Source: Jackrogersella multiformis (taxonomy: Eukaryota > Ascomycota > Sordariomycetes > Xylariales > Hypoxylaceae). From it: DNA of 64,000 nucleotides. The stretch lies in assembly GCA_902806575.1 (NCBI GenBank), contig CADCXD010000001.1, positions 3,348,001 to 3,412,000 on the forward strand. Reading direction: 5' to 3'. The notes under the pieces are model-generated. The model worked only from the letters and a program-made list of their open reading frames with translations. It was not told the origin of the DNA and did not search any database. How positions within the stretch are numbered: the first letter of the stretch is position 1; the number at the start of each line of letters is the position of its first letter. This document shows positions 32,609 through 44,707 of the stretch, piece after piece. The translations under genes and the position numbers were made by a program.

Positions 32609-34235
32609 TTACAGTTCGTCGTGCGTCTCCTGGGCAGCCTCGCTGCTGCTGGACTCGGTCGCAGCGGGGGCTACCGGGGTCTCCTCTTCCTTCTTCTCTT
32701 CGACGTCTGCCTTGTACTTGCCGTTCTCCTTGACGAACTTGATCAGATCCTCAACAGTTCGAGAACCGCTGTATGTGACCGGCTCTCCCTTGGAGCCAGC
32801 AGGGTACATCTTGATGGTAGGGAAACCCTGGATCTCATCCGGTACATCGTTGGCCGTGGCATCGACCTTCGCAATGACCACCTTGTCCTTGTACTCGCTG
32901 TTGATGTACATAGAGGCAAGGTCCTCGTACTTAGGAGCAAGCGCCTTGCAGTGACCACACCACGGTGCGTAGAACTCGATTAGAACATCCTTGGTGTCAT
33001 CCAAGACGACCTTCTCGTAGTTCTTACCGACAACAACAGTAACGGATCCCTCCTGCTTCTCAGGGATAGGCTCAGACTTAAGGCTGGGCTCGATCTTTCC
33101 GCCAACGAAGTCATCAACAAAGGCGCTAACAGTGTCGTGGGTGACCTCCTTCTCCTGGTCAAAGGGGAACTTCTGGTTCTTAACGGTCTCCTGGATGGCG
33201 AACGCGGGGAACTTGTCGGTCTTAAGGTTGAGGTTACCAGCATGGGCGCCAAAAGACGAGGCGTCGATGGTAGCAAAGTTGATCTTGCCACGGTACTTCT
33301 CGGCGATGGGCTTAAGGGCATCACCAAGCGACTTGCGCTCCTCGGCAGTCTCGGCAAAGATGTACGCAAGAGGAAGGCCAGCTGACATGTAGCTCGAGTA
33401 AGTGTCAGGGCCGACCTCGCCGATCAAGGGAGTCGAGGAAACCTTGGCGAACTTCTCGATGGCCTCATCGTCGAATTTCTCAGCGAAGGTAGCCTTGCCC
33501 TCGTCGAACTGCTTGTACAGAACAATGGCGGGGGCCTTGATGCCCTCAGCCTCAGCCAAGGCAGCGTCGTTAGTGGCACCGAAGAGGTAAGAATCCCTAA
33601 ACTTCTCGGCAACCTTGGTGTAAGTCTCATTGGAAGCTTTGTCAGAGGCATCAATGTATGCGACTAGGACGACCTTGTCGGCGGTCTTGAAATCCTCGAG
33701 GGTCTCCGAGGTTAGAAGCGAAACGGCAGGTAGGGATTGCTTGATCATGTAGGAGGTGATTCTGCGAGAACCTGTCAGCAATTGTAGGCGGAAACGGACT
33801 GTTCTGAATGGAGTACTCACGCTCCGGCTTTTCTTTGGCCGGTGTAGGGGGTGATGCTCTCCGGGCCACGGAAGATCTTGAGTGTGGGGTAACCCTCGAC
33901 GCCATATGTTTGGCAGAGCTCACTCTCCTCTGTGCAGTCGACCTTGGCTAACTTGATCGACTTCTCCTTCAGCGTGGTAGCAGCTTCTTCATATTCTGGG
34001 GCGAGAGCCTTGCAGTGACCACACCACGGGGCGAAGACTACGAAGTGCAAAGTTAGTCAAAAGCTGCACAACCGCACGATTCTTAGAACTGTGACTTACA
34101 TTCTGCTAAGACAAGGTCGTTGCCCTTGATGAAGTCGCCGAACGTGTCCTTTGTCAGCTGTGTGACATCTGAACCAGCGTCTGCTGAAGAGACGCCTGCG
34201 GCCGCGAGCAGGCCAAAGACGAAAGCCGAGTACAT
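32609..34235 (-). CDS. PDI1: Protein disulfide isomerase
   Basis: Three exons, 34235-34100, 34037-33821 and 33761-32609, give 501 residues; introns are 62 and 59 nt. A signal peptide occupies about residues 1-20. The domain order is a-b-b'-a' with two active-site CGHC motifs, Cys51/Cys54 (FFAPWCGHCKALAPEYE) and Cys386/Cys389 (FYAPWCGHCKALAPKYE). An acidic, Ser-rich tail ends in the ER-retention signal HDEL. The enzyme forms and shuffles disulfides in the ER lumen. All catalytic residues are present and the length is normal. Codon use is strongly C-ending (AAG, CTC, GTC), as in highly expressed genes. A TGACGTG element lies about 140 bp upstream. Confidence 0.97.
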
Positions 34236-34373
34236 GATGAAGGGCCTAAGCGACAAGACACGGTTAGCTACCTTGCAGTGAGTGTGTAAGTGTTGAAGTG
34301 TGTAATTTGCGCGCAGAGGACGTCTCGCGAGCAACTACCTAGCTAATCAACTAGCCAAGGTGAATTATGCGAA

Positions 34374-34380
34374 TGACGTG
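34374..34380. promoter_or_regulatory. TGACGTG element upstream of PDI
   Basis: TGACGTG on the plus strand, about 140 bp from the PDI start codon. It is the core of CRE/UPRE-like bZIP sites. PDI genes are classic unfolded-protein-response targets, so a functional site here is plausible, but a heptamer occurs by chance fairly often. Confidence 0.3.
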
Positions 34381-35464
34381 AATATCGTGAAAATTGCGGT
34401 GGATGATGTAGGTATTTCATAAAAGCATCGGAACTCAAAGAAATATCGGAACATACCTATAATATATCGCCAGCTCAAGTAAAACGGGAATAATGAAATG
34501 TTGGGGAAATCAAATAAGTGAATGCAAAATGGATGTAGAGGACGGCGTTTTGTATTCTCCTACAGTGGCATATGTGTCCCTTTAGAATGCGCAGGTGATG
34601 GGAGTTTGAATTGGAGAGAAGATTGGCAAAGTTGGTTAAAAAGGCTGAATGGTTCCCGAATATCTGGCCACAGTCAACCGGTAGGTACGTAGTAAACTAC
34701 CTAATAATTCAGCTGAATCATCAAATAGTTTTTGAAGTAGGTAAGTACCTAAATTTAGTAGAGTTTAGTAGAGTTTAGCTTCAATAGGTACCCTCCAGTA
34801 GCTGTGGCTTACGCACCTATTTAACAAACATTGAAAATGTGCAGCTCCGGTAGAAATGCAGGGGACACTAGGTACAAAGCTCCACTCTCACCTTGATAAG
34901 GAGCGGTGGGCGGTGGGCATGTGGGCAATTGATAGATAGAGATGACAAGTGTTCTCTTTTTTCAGTTCCCCTCACGCCGCCAAGCTAGGGCCGTACAGCG
35001 GCGTCACAGCTAACACCGCCACCATGCACATGGGATTTTTGGGGAACCCCTGCGACAACCCTTTGTGGTGGTCCAATGGGATGCACCCAATTCCTTCGGC
35101 CCAGAAGTCCCCCACTTCGATACTTCGAGGCTCAATGCTAATTCATACATATTACGACAGATCACAACCCATATCAGTAAACTCGGAAGGAAGGGACTCG
35201 AAGAATTTAGACGAATAAAACGACGGAGATCACGGTACTCGGAAGACTCGGTTCTCGAACCCGGTAGTACCTGAGTACGATTACAAACCTTGGAAACATT
35301 ACGGATTAGCGAATCTTCATTCCGATGTGCTTACCTACCTATACCTAGATACTTCATAATAGTGCATACCTGTCAACTTTCGAACCGGAATATTGAACTT
35401 TTTATTATTGGACGATCGCGTTATTGCCCTATTGTTCCTAGGTATTGTTCCAATCTTGATCCGA

Positions 35465-35595
35465 GGAACTACCTAGGTACTTGGTACCTACCTACCTAAA
35501 TACTGACTAAGCGTGGCACCTCGCATATGTCGATAGCGGCATAGCCACGTCCCTAAATACCTACCTAGGTACCTACAGTGTACACTACCTAGGCA
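35465..35595. repeat. Cluster of CCTAGG palindromes
   Basis: Three CCTAGG cores within about 120 bp, with flanking ACCTACCT and GGTACCT extensions. Confidence 0.7.
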
Positions 35596-36579
35596 AGGGG
35601 TGTGTACTAATAATGCATGATGCCAGATTTATTAGATCCGTGGATTGAAATTCATCGTGCAGAAAGCCTCAATAGGTATGAACCTTGAGGCCTAGATAGG
35701 AAGGACCCTGAGCGTTGCAATAAGATCTTTGCAACACAACCCTGCTCCCGTCATTTTGACTACCGAATCGATCCATGGATACCTAGAAAAGCCATCCTTG
35801 ATGCCCTTGATGCCCTTCAGCTATCAGGGTGACTACCTGGGTTGGATAGAGTTAAGGTTCAACACAGCGTAGAGTATCAAGTATTACCTTGGGTAACATA
35901 TGTTTACTATATGAAGACATACCTAAGGTAACATTCAACTAATATGGATGGAAGGTAGAATAAAGTCGGATCGGCTTTTTGAATCTCTGCGGCTTTTCAG
36001 CAATCTCGATGTCGTAGCAGCTTAGAAGATCAATCGTAGAAAAGCTTAAGAGGAAATTCAATATCTAAGATGGGTTGAGTCGTGAATGGCTAGGTCTGGG
36101 CTCTTATAAAGCATTTTGCAACTTCTTTCAGAATCGGATAAACAATAGGGGTCTTATAGACCTCATTCGTATATGAGGATATTATCAAAGGTTTCTCACT
36201 TTCAAAGCTTGCAGGAAAAGCGACGGAAGGAACTAGAATGTTTCAATGCTCATGGGCCATACCTAGCACACCAACTTGACTCATGTCGACTCATTGACCT
36301 GACGATGCCGAAACACCCCGCGAGAAGATTAAGGAGTAGATACGGTGTCAGGGAGGTGGATATTGTGAATCTTTGGAAGGAGCTGATATGTAATTATTCA
36401 GATGACTGGTTACGGCCTCTATTTCATAGGAAGGGGCTCATCGTGTTCTTTCCGTCTTATCATCCAATTCATCCAATATTCTTTCGTCTCAAGAGTCCAA
36501 CTTTCTTCCCCTCAACATGAATGACCCCGTAACAGCCAACTACCTACCTAGGTAGGTGTTAACCAACCTTGCTTACTCG

Positions 36580-36632
36580 TTTGCCTCTTTACTCTTTACC
36601 TCCTTACTCTTTACCTCTTTACCTATTTACCT
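36580..36632. repeat. CTCTTTACCT-type tandem repeat
   Basis: Four to five imperfect copies of (C)TCTTTAC(CT), all pyrimidines except A at every seventh to eighth base; upstream of the gene starting at 36913. Confidence 0.7.
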
Positions 36633-36912
36633 AGAGCTACTTACTCATACATATTCTCAATACAATACAATACAACAGGCATCTTCACACTTCGTCCAAC
36701 TTCGGCATCCTGGCCTCCTTATCTGGTGACTTTCTAGACCATCGACGCCGTTAATTCTCGAAGCTAGGCTCGATGTCGTTCTAGGACCAGTCAACTAGGC
36801 TTTCTTTTTTAACTCCATGCCGAGCTCAATTACTTTTATTTCATAATCTAGTGTCTCCCCCTCCCATTGTTGTACTAATCTCTCCGTTATCCCCCAAGTC
36901 GTGTCTTTCCTG

Positions 36913-39900
36913 ATGGATCATCATCGTTTGCCCAGACACAGTTCTAGTCATGGCACCCTTCGTAGCAGTTATTCTCATGGACGACCGTCCCATGGCCCCC
37001 CTCCCGGCCGTCCGTTACATAAACCCCTTAGAAGCGTCAACGAAAACTCCGTCTTGCTGCCTTCGCCTGGTGCCTTAGAGAGCATGTTGAAAACCACAAC
37101 TGAAACAGGAGACATCGGAATCTTCAGCATCAAACCAGTGCCTCCGTCACCACAACGAAGAGATACCCTGTCCGAGATTGGCCAGCAGCATCCATCACCA
37201 CGTCCTTCAGTCGAGGAGTTACATCGTCGGAATAATGTCAGGAATCCCCCTTCCTATAGAGACACAACCTCCGAGATAATCTCCATGTATGGATCGGAGA
37301 GCCACAAGTCAGGTACAAGCACATTAACCCCGACGTCTTCAGAAGAGATTGGGCTCCGCTCGTACTCAATGACCACTTGCGGATCTCGCCATCTTTCCCA
37401 TCACAGATCTACAACGACGTTACAAAGCCAAACAAGCGGAGGCCCGCTTCAACGTCCTAGGTCTCCCTTCCCGTATCCCACTCGCCTCAAGAGACCCGGA
37501 GTTCGACCAGCATCGCCAGCACTTACGGAATGTGGACGGGTTGATTATAGCCGTATGGTAGAGATTGATCGAACCTCTTATGTGAGTGTCCAAAGCTACC
37601 TTATGTAGGTTTAATAGCTGTCTACTGACGAGGAGAATCCAGCGGACTGCTCACGGGCCTTACAAGCCTTACTACCCACCGATGCTACGCAGGCCTCCTC
37701 CCCTAGGTTTTCACGTAGATGCCAGCCTGTCTACTACCTCACTGCCATCTCAGGGTCCGCAACCTAGTCGTCGTGGACCAATAGGACCTCCCTCGATACG
37801 GACCCATTCCGCCGCCTCCATGGCATCTTGGGGTGCACCATACCGCGAAAGATTAGACAGTTCTTCGTCCAGAGCATCGAGCCTGACCTCAATTGTAAAC
37901 ATGTACCACCGTGCGCCACACAGAGTTGGACCGAGTGGCCTTTCCGCTGCTGCTGTACCACGCTATTATGACTATACCGAAGAATTTGAGAGCAGGCAAC
38001 CGCGTACATTAACTCCAGTTCAGCCGTTTGCCCCGGTCCCTACTCGCGCAGCGAATTATCAGCGACCGCTAGTATTACAGGAGTCTGATGAAAACTTAGC
38101 GGTCGCCTTTGGACAGCGAGATTCGGCGTTCTTTGGACCTGAGAGCCAGAGTCCCGATAGGGTGGACACGGCAGAATCCATGCGAGGAAGCAACACGCCT
38201 CAGGCAAGAAGTTGTAGGACCATGCTTGATCGGCCTCCATCCCGTTGCCGCACAGCCTCCATCCGCTCTGAAAATAGATCCTTCGCATTCGACAATTCGG
38301 ACATTGATAGAAAGTTCGAAAGGGGAAGTGACATTGACCTGTTACCATCTCAAGCAGGTAGAGACTCAATGGACACATTCAATCCTAGTCTCGATCTCGA
38401 GTCAAAAGACGCCCCCACGTATAGGTATACGGACTATCGCTCGACGGCAACGCCAAAAACAAAGGTGAATTCACCAGAGAGGCATGTCCAGGTCGAAGGC
38501 GGTGGGGCTCCTACAATTAGAAGCGAGCAAGGTGTGATATTGAGAGACGATACACAGGACGAGACTGCCGAAGGATTAGGCGAGAGTGATGACGCTGACC
38601 TTATCGAAGAACAAGCCATGACGAGTCCCCAGAGCAACGTCTTCAAACGGCGTTCATATTCTGAGCCGGTCCAGGACCCTTCAAAGAATCACATGCAACA
38701 CGAAGCACTCCTTGACAGCCAATATAAGTACGTCACGATGAACCGCGCCGGTTCTTACTTCGGGAAAATGGGTGCTTTGCGTGGTGCGACCGGAACGAAA
38801 GCTCCCAATGGCACCGACGACTTAGGTTATGGTACTGGTGATGGCGATACGTCCGCCATGGCTGTGGAAGTCTCGAGTAGCAAATGCGACGATGTTGGGG
38901 AATGCGATGTCGTTTCGGCCTTAGACCAAGAATCAGGGACAATACAGAGACAGAGATACCAACGCCACAAGAGAAACCAGGCAGTTCCGAGAATCAGCAC
39001 CAGCAGCTTACCGAGAGAAGATAACGAAGGCTTCCCATATATTACTCCATCATGTTCCACTACGCCCATCGTGTCACCAAAGCCAATCTCGCCTGCGCGC
39101 CAACTGAAGCTGAAGAATAGCATCCCTCAACTTATGAAGGCATTGCCGCCTTTGCCTGGGGATCCAGATTATATTCCTCCACCAACACCGAGCGTCTTAA
39201 GCACATCAAGTAATGAAGGGGACTTTTCTGAGGTCTTATCTCCGTTCAAGTTTTCTCGCTCATCTTCGCCTCGGCTATTGAATGGCATAAGCGTGAGAAA
39301 GCTAGACTCGACCCCCAATTTCGATCGAAATCCAGGCTTACAACAATATGTCCCAAGATTGAGATTAAAGACCAAAATATCTAACGACTCTGCAGCCACA
39401 GTCTCATCCGATACGAGGCTTTGTGGCACAGATATTAATCAATCCTGGTCTACTAGGACTCCTAATCCAATTCTTGAGGGTAAAGAAGGTGACCCTGACA
39501 GTCGAGTCCGCACTCGAAATAGGCTGAAGCTTAGATCATCCAGAAGCACAACTACTAGTACTCCTCCGTCGGCCACGGTCCGCAGGAATGCAGCCGCAGA
39601 AACATCTAACTTTCTCGTGGACATTGCACAACAGAAGCCGCGAGATTTGTTCACCTTTCCTGCGGGTTTGGCTCCGGCCTTCCATCCAGTCAACGGAAAC
39701 CCGTCGCAGCTACCATGGATTAATTACCCTTCATCCAGTAGTTCGCGTGATGAGAATACTCCGACCGAAGCAGCATCGCAACTAGACAAAAGGCCAGCGT
39801 CAGTGCATACGGATCACCAAAGCAAACATCCATATGACTCGAGGTCAATGGACGCTCGTACAGATTCCAATACGAGACACCACCGTGGCTTAAAGAGACG

Positions 39901-40183
39901 TTTCTCAAATCTTCGCTTCCTGTTAGCACGGCCACTAGATTCAGCCCCGGTGACGTCGGATTCGGCGGCGGAAGCCAGAAAGCAAAATAGAACAGATCGA
40001 GATGCCTACTTAACAAATATCAATTTCGATAGCAGGCATTTCACTGCTGGGGATGAACGCTCAACTCAAGGAAACAACAATCGGGGTGCCTTTGGTCGAA
40101 GGATACGATCGAAACTTCTCAAGTGGGTTAAGGATGCCAAGGCAGCAGTGCGGACATGCGCAAAGAGGAATCACGGTGCGTGA
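36913..40183 (+). CDS. Large, largely disordered protein of unknown function
   Basis: Two exons, 36913-37581 and 37643-40183, joined by a 61-nt intron (GTGAGT donor, AATCCAG acceptor, phase 0), give 1069 residues. I place the start at the ATG at 36913 (MDHHRLPRHSSS); the frame is open slightly further only to a GTG. The protein is rich in Ser, Pro, Arg and Thr throughout and has no clear domain, membrane segment or signal peptide. Notable parts are an His/Ser/Pro-rich start, short aromatic motifs (GPYKPYYPP, YYDYTEEFE), many SP/TP sites that suggest phosphorylation, and a basic C-terminal block (LKRRFSNLRFLL near 900, RRIRSKLLKWVKDAKAAVRTC at the end) that could bind membrane or nucleic acid. 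Third-position variation without stops over 2.5 kb supports coding. I do not recognise the family. Confidence 0.75.
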
Positions 40184-41409
40184 AAAGGGGAAACCAGAGG
40201 ATGACATTTTACCCTGCGCAGCTTAATTCATCTCTGGTTCCCGGCAACCGCAGTTTCAGCATTCATTGGATTACACCAGAAGCAAGTGTTAATGGGCTAA
40301 TTTTTGGAGCAAATTTTGGACCTGCCGCCTGCTTCTAGGTTTGGACGAAGGCTTTTTGGGGCTCGTTTCTGTATGACAGGTCGGTAATAGTGTGGAAGTG
40401 AACTTGGTATAAGCCGCGGTGGATTGGGACGGTTCCCTGATGTAGGGTAAGTCACGGGGCTTTGGCAAGGGAACGAGGGCGCCGTACCAAAGGCTGCCCT
40501 CACCCCCCTTTACTCTCGATTGTATGATAGTCTCGAGCAAAGGCACCAAGCGGGGAGAGATGAATGCAATTAGGGTACCATACTTCGTGCTTACTGCTTG
40601 GCTTCAACCTTTCCTAGCCTTGCCATTTGAGGCTGAAGTTAAAATCCCAAATGGTGTGTTCGATGACGTATTTATATCAGAACTAAGATGATGATATAAT
40701 AAACTTTGCGCCGCACATGGCTATTCGAAGAGTAAAGGTAATAAATATATCAAAGTCCAAGCGATTTGAAAGGTCCTGAGAGGATTGTCCAAGCCACGTG
40801 GATTAGGTTCAATAGCGCGTACGGTAGCCAGGGAGATATCCATTGATCTGATCTTATAGTGGTTGTCGCTATTTGAAGTTTGGCCGCAAGCAAATGCCTA
40901 TTTACTCGGACGCGTGCTCTCGCGGCATCAACATTTCTCGCCCACCAGTTAGTCAGGTAGTTAGTACCACCATCTTGCCCGTTCGATGCCACAGGCCTGA
41001 CCTAGCCCGACTTTTTGCTGCGTTGTATTTAACTCGAGCGCTGGGCACATTGTTTCTCTCCTCCTCCCGAATCTCTTTCCCCTCGCACGGATTATCTATC
41101 TCTTCTTCCTTTCCTTTCCTTTCCATTCTTTCTATTCTTCGACAAAAGTTCCCTACATGCCTGAGGCGATAAACGCATTTCGCCCTCGCCTCGAATAAGG
41201 AAACAACTTTGAACTTTGCCTAGGTAACCACCGCTGGAAAAAATCTCGCGTTGCTTCGGTGACATCTTAGAGTCGCACGTGCGCTGGCTGTTCGTCTGAA
41301 GGAACAAACTTCAGCTGCCTTCTTCTCTGCCTTCTCGAGCGAATCTTTCATCTCATCATTCACAGCCAAGTATTAGACCCGGATAGTGTGATCGCATCCT
41401 CGGATCAAG
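40184..41409. other. Intergenic spacer
   Basis: No gene supported. The last 400 bases before 41410 are CT-rich, with (CTTTC)n at 41103-41128, as expected of a promoter or leader. CCTAGG occurs at about 41220. Confidence 0.45.
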
Positions 41410-42743
41410 ATGTCAGGTCCAAGCCCCAGCCCCAACCCAACCCCAACCTCAGCGCCAGCGCCAAAAATAGGTCTCGCGCCATCCGCTGCTACTACTAGGA
41501 AGCGACGACCCACGTTTTCCCACATCAACGGCAGGATGACCACCGTGAGGGAGCCGTGGGGCGAAGACGGCCTGCCCAACGGCAGCAAGAGCGCGTCGCC
41601 GAGCACGGGAAATTCGTCGTCGACCAAAGTCTGCGTCTCCACCGACAGCACGCTGCTGCCGTCCACACCAGATCTGCTGGAGACGCAGAAGTCGCAGGAG
41701 TTGGCGAAGCCGTCGGAGGCGGAGCCGGAGGCCTTGCGCTCGTTGCTGGCCAACGTGCGGTTCCCGCTCATCGACCCCTTTGAGACAGACCTGAGCGACT
41801 CCCAAGGCGCGACGTACGGCGACGGAGAAGATTGCACGGTGCGCACGGTGTTCACGGACGAGAGCGAGAGCGACGGCGAGGGCCCCAAGCCGGACGAGGA
41901 CGAGCAGGTCATCCCGGGGCGGGTGCTACAACACAAGGTCTCGCGTATCCACCTGGCGCCGCCGCAGCCGGAGGGCATGGCCGCGGAAATCGTAGAGGCG
42001 GAGGAGGCGGAGCAGGTTAAGGAGCCACGCCTGGACCCCACACGGACACATACCAATTGTTCGTACGCCGACTTTCAGCAGCGGGTCTCGGATCGCAGAC
42101 TGCCATATACTAACGAGCCTCAGGCGACGAACGAACGACGAGGCGCCGGGACGCTGAGCGGAAGTCCGGATACGGACTATTCCCGCCCACGAACGGACAG
42201 AAGAGAGGTGAGGGGTCCTTCGGGCCCGCGGGATACCTCGTCTTGGCCCAAGAAGCGCGCCAACCCTCGCCAGCGAACCAGTCCGGCGCCGGCGGAGCAC
42301 CAGAGCCCGAAGGCAGGTGCCACCGGTTCGCAGCGCGCAGCTGGCGGAAGATAAAGAGATTCTTCGGGATCGGCGACGGGGAAGGAGGTCAGGTCTTCGA
42401 GATGGCAGATTTGACAAGTCCAACTAACCGCTCGAAGGGAAAACAACGTGAAACCGCGACCGCCGCGCTACCGCAGGCCAGGTTGGCAACAGAAACCGGA
42501 TCGGGGGGCAGGTTGGGTGGATACGACGCGGTCCAGGCGTTATATTGGATGCCGGGGAATCAAATACCGCCTGCGATCTCGAGGCCGCGGCGATGTTCAG
42601 CATGGTACGGCGAGACCGGGGAAACTTCAGAGAATGGGGCAAGGATGGAGTGCGAAGCCAGGCGCGAAAACTTAGACGATGAAAGCAGCTCTACTTCGCC
42701 GCGGACGCCGAGATCAGGCCAATGGTTCTCTGGTAAAATATAG
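41410..42743 (+). CDS. Acidic low-complexity protein of unknown function
   Basis: The ATG at 41410 starts a frame with a proline/serine/alanine N-terminus (PSPSPNPTPTSAPAP), then RKRRPTFSHINGRMTTVREPW, an acidic Ser/Glu-rich middle, and stops at 42354. A second frame overlapping from about 42282 continues naturally (FAARSWRKIKRFFGIGDG, then SPTNRSKGKQRE) to the stop at 42743. A 74-nt intron at 42208-42281 (GTGAGG donor, ACCAG acceptor, phase 0) joins the two into about 419 residues, but its branch site is weak, so this junction is provisional. A 314-residue unspliced protein is the alternative. GC content is high compared with neighbours. The motif FSHINGRMTTVREPWGEDG looks conserved, yet I cannot name a family. 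Confidence 0.6.
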
Positions 42744-42877
42744 GTTTTCTGCCCCAGGGCGTTGTATTATGATTATGATAAAGCCACCACTACTGGGAGC
42801 GGTATTTAATGCGCGGGAGCGCGTAATGGTTAATGGTTTAATGTAATTGAGTTTTTATGGGAATGGGAATTTGAGAT

Positions 42878-44707
42878 TCAGAATACGCCGCCGCCAATTA
42901 TGAACAATCGTTCCTCCTCGCGCTTCGCCCACTGTATGATCTTATTTGCTCCTTGTGTCATGACGGCTCGAGATGCGTTAGGTCCTGCCACGCAGTAGAA
43001 TTCGAATATTGGCGTGATCCACGCAAGTGAAGTGCTGTCTTCTCCGACACAGTGCAGCACTTTTACATGGGTATGTTTAGCATGGATCGTTGAATGCAAG
43101 TTGTGATAGAGTGACATGAGTCTTCGATGTGAAATGAGGCTGCTAAATGCCGGCAGGAGGGACGGCATGCAGAACTGGACATTGGCCCTGGACTTGAATA
43201 GAAAATGGCTGACGTGCGTCCCCGGTGCGATATCATTCATCTTTGCGCGACCTTGATGTGCTGCGGTTTTGATTATATCAATGTGTCCCTTTTTCTTCAG
43301 CTCAACCACGACATCGTCTCGCATCTGTTGCAGGGCGAAGAAGCTCTCCTTGTCCGGGCTGATCAGGATTATTGCGATCTCTTCGCCAGCGGCGCTCAGG
43401 TCTCGCTCGGACTCTGGATCGACATCTAGGAAGCTGACGTACATATAAAGATAACCTCTGTTGTTGAAGGCTGGCAAACATAATGGTATCCAGTTTTCAC
43501 CGCCACCAGCTTTGACACCTCCCGATTCAAATAGCATGTTGAAAATAAGCTGTAGGTCGCTGGGATGAAGGGAATGACGTCGGGGCCGAATTACACTGAC
43601 AAGCTTCCCTCCTGCAACTATTAGACCGTAGAGCAAACCCTCGGTTCTTGTCCTTAGAAATGCGTTGTTGATAGCATGGCGATGTGATTTTCTAAGCTTG
43701 AGGCATTCCAAAGCCCCTAGAATAGCAGACGGTGACCCTCTCGTGAAGCTGTCGGCTAAGGAAGAAAGTAAAGTCTCGGTTCCTTGGAGAGGTTTGCGGA
43801 GATCGGAGGATGGCCGATTGGCGAAGATATTGGTCAATGTTGGGAGGGTTAAAGTAGATAGGATCTGCATATAGAGGGCGTCAAGCTGGGCCCTCAGCTG
43901 AGAATCACTTTCCCCGAGCCTACTTATGGCAACGAAGTATAGGGGACCCTCTGTCGCGATGACGAATCGTGTATTTCCGGCCATAAACCCTAGAAGGGGG
44001 TTCTTTGCGCCCTCATAAAACGAGATGATAGTCTGTACAACTCCCATCGAAGAGTTAATCAATCCCAGGTCTCCATGTCTACTATAAATCGGCTTTCCCG
44101 CGGATGACAAAATCATAAAGTGTTTCAACTTGGATTTCCACAGTCTCACTCTGTCCTCATCGTTCCAATTTTTCTCAGACTCATCCGGTATTTCATCAAA
44201 TTCGCGAGCAAAATCGGCAAGAATGGCATCCTCCTCGGCGCTAATGGTTTCAAATGGAGGGACTGCTGCTGACTGGGCGCGCAAAAGTGTCCAAGCGGGA
44301 CTTTTCTTGCTCATATCCCCGACGAGAAGACTCTCTAAGTCTCCTGATGGTCGTAGAGTCGGCGCAAGGCTCATCACACTCATAGATTCGTCTATATCAT
44401 TGCTGATCGAATTGAATCCTATGCTTTCCATCCCAGCATTGGTTGATGTAGACGATTGTTCCGTATCTCCGGAATTATTATTAGTAGCTGTCGAGAAAGT
44501 ACCGCGTGATCCATCTGGGAATGAAAGAGTCTGAATATTCATTGAGGAGAGGGCAGTAGTTGGCTTCGACTGAAAGTTTGACCCTTCTATCATGGCCGGA
44601 GTAGTGTCATTTCCTGGCGACTGAGAGGGCCTGGGTGGTAAAGGGGGAGCCTGCTCGCCGCCTTGAGCGACAGTCGGGTCTGATGAGCCAACATTGTCTG
44701 TGCCCAT
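42878..44707 (-). CDS. MON1: Vacuolar fusion protein MON1
   Basis: Intronless, 609 residues. The first 170 or so residues are Ser/Pro/Thr-rich and disordered (PPLPPRPSQSPG). The conserved Mon1 region then runs to the end: KLKHFMILSSAGKPIYSRHG near 205-225, NTRFVIATEGPLYFVAISR near 260, LLYGLIVAGGKLVSVIRPRR near 370, and the C-terminal block FEFYCVAGPNASRA with GANKIIQWAKREEERLFI. Mon1 pairs with Ccz1 as the exchange factor that activates the Rab7 homologue (Ypt7) on late endosomes, vacuoles and autophagosomes; its three longin-like domains occupy the conserved part. It lies head-to-head with DOP1, another trafficking gene. Confidence 0.95.
   Translation of the reverse strand: MGTDNVGSSDPTVAQGGEQAPPLPPRPSQSPGNDTTPAMIEGSNFQSKPTTALSSMNIQTLSFPDGSRGTFSTATNNNSGDTEQSSTSTNAGMESIGFNSISNDIDESMSVMSLAPTLRPSGDLESLLVGDMSKKSPAWTLLRAQSAAVPPFETISAEEDAILADFAREFDEIPDESEKNWNDEDRVRLWKSKLKHFMILSSAGKPIYSRHGDLGLINSSMGVVQTIISFYEGAKNPLLGFMAGNTRFVIATEGPLYFVAISRLGESDSQLRAQLDALYMQILSTLTLPTLTNIFANRPSSDLRKPLQGTETLLSSLADSFTRGSPSAILGALECLKLRKSHRHAINNAFLRTRTEGLLYGLIVAGGKLVSVIRPRRHSLHPSDLQLIFNMLFESGGVKAGGGENWIPLCLPAFNNRGYLYMYVSFLDVDPESERDLSAAGEEIAIILISPDKESFFALQQMRDDVVVELKKKGHIDIIKTAAHQGRAKMNDIAPGTHVSHFLFKSRANVQFCMPSLLPAFSSLISHRRLMSLYHNLHSTIHAKHTHVKVLHCVGEDSTSLAWITPIFEFYCVAGPNASRAVMTQGANKIIQWAKREEERLFIIGGGVF

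Larger units (their letters stand above)
34236..36912. other. 2.7-kb divergent spacer between PDI and the 1069-residue protein gene
   Basis: No gene supported; the frame at 36173-36520 shows no family resemblance and no start context. CCTAGG motifs cluster at 35439-35590 and 36546. A pyrimidine-rich tandem of CTCTTTACCT occurs at about 36580-36632. The 36640-36900 part is CT-rich, like a long 5' leader. Confidence 0.5.

Noticed and set aside
35230..35275. tRNA-like B-box resemblance (GGGTTCGAGAACC on the minus strand)
   Set aside because: No matching A box, acceptor stem or cloverleaf could be folded around it.
36173..36520. Plus-strand frame of 115 codons
   Set aside because: No recognisable motif; lies in an AT-rich spacer between well-defined genes.
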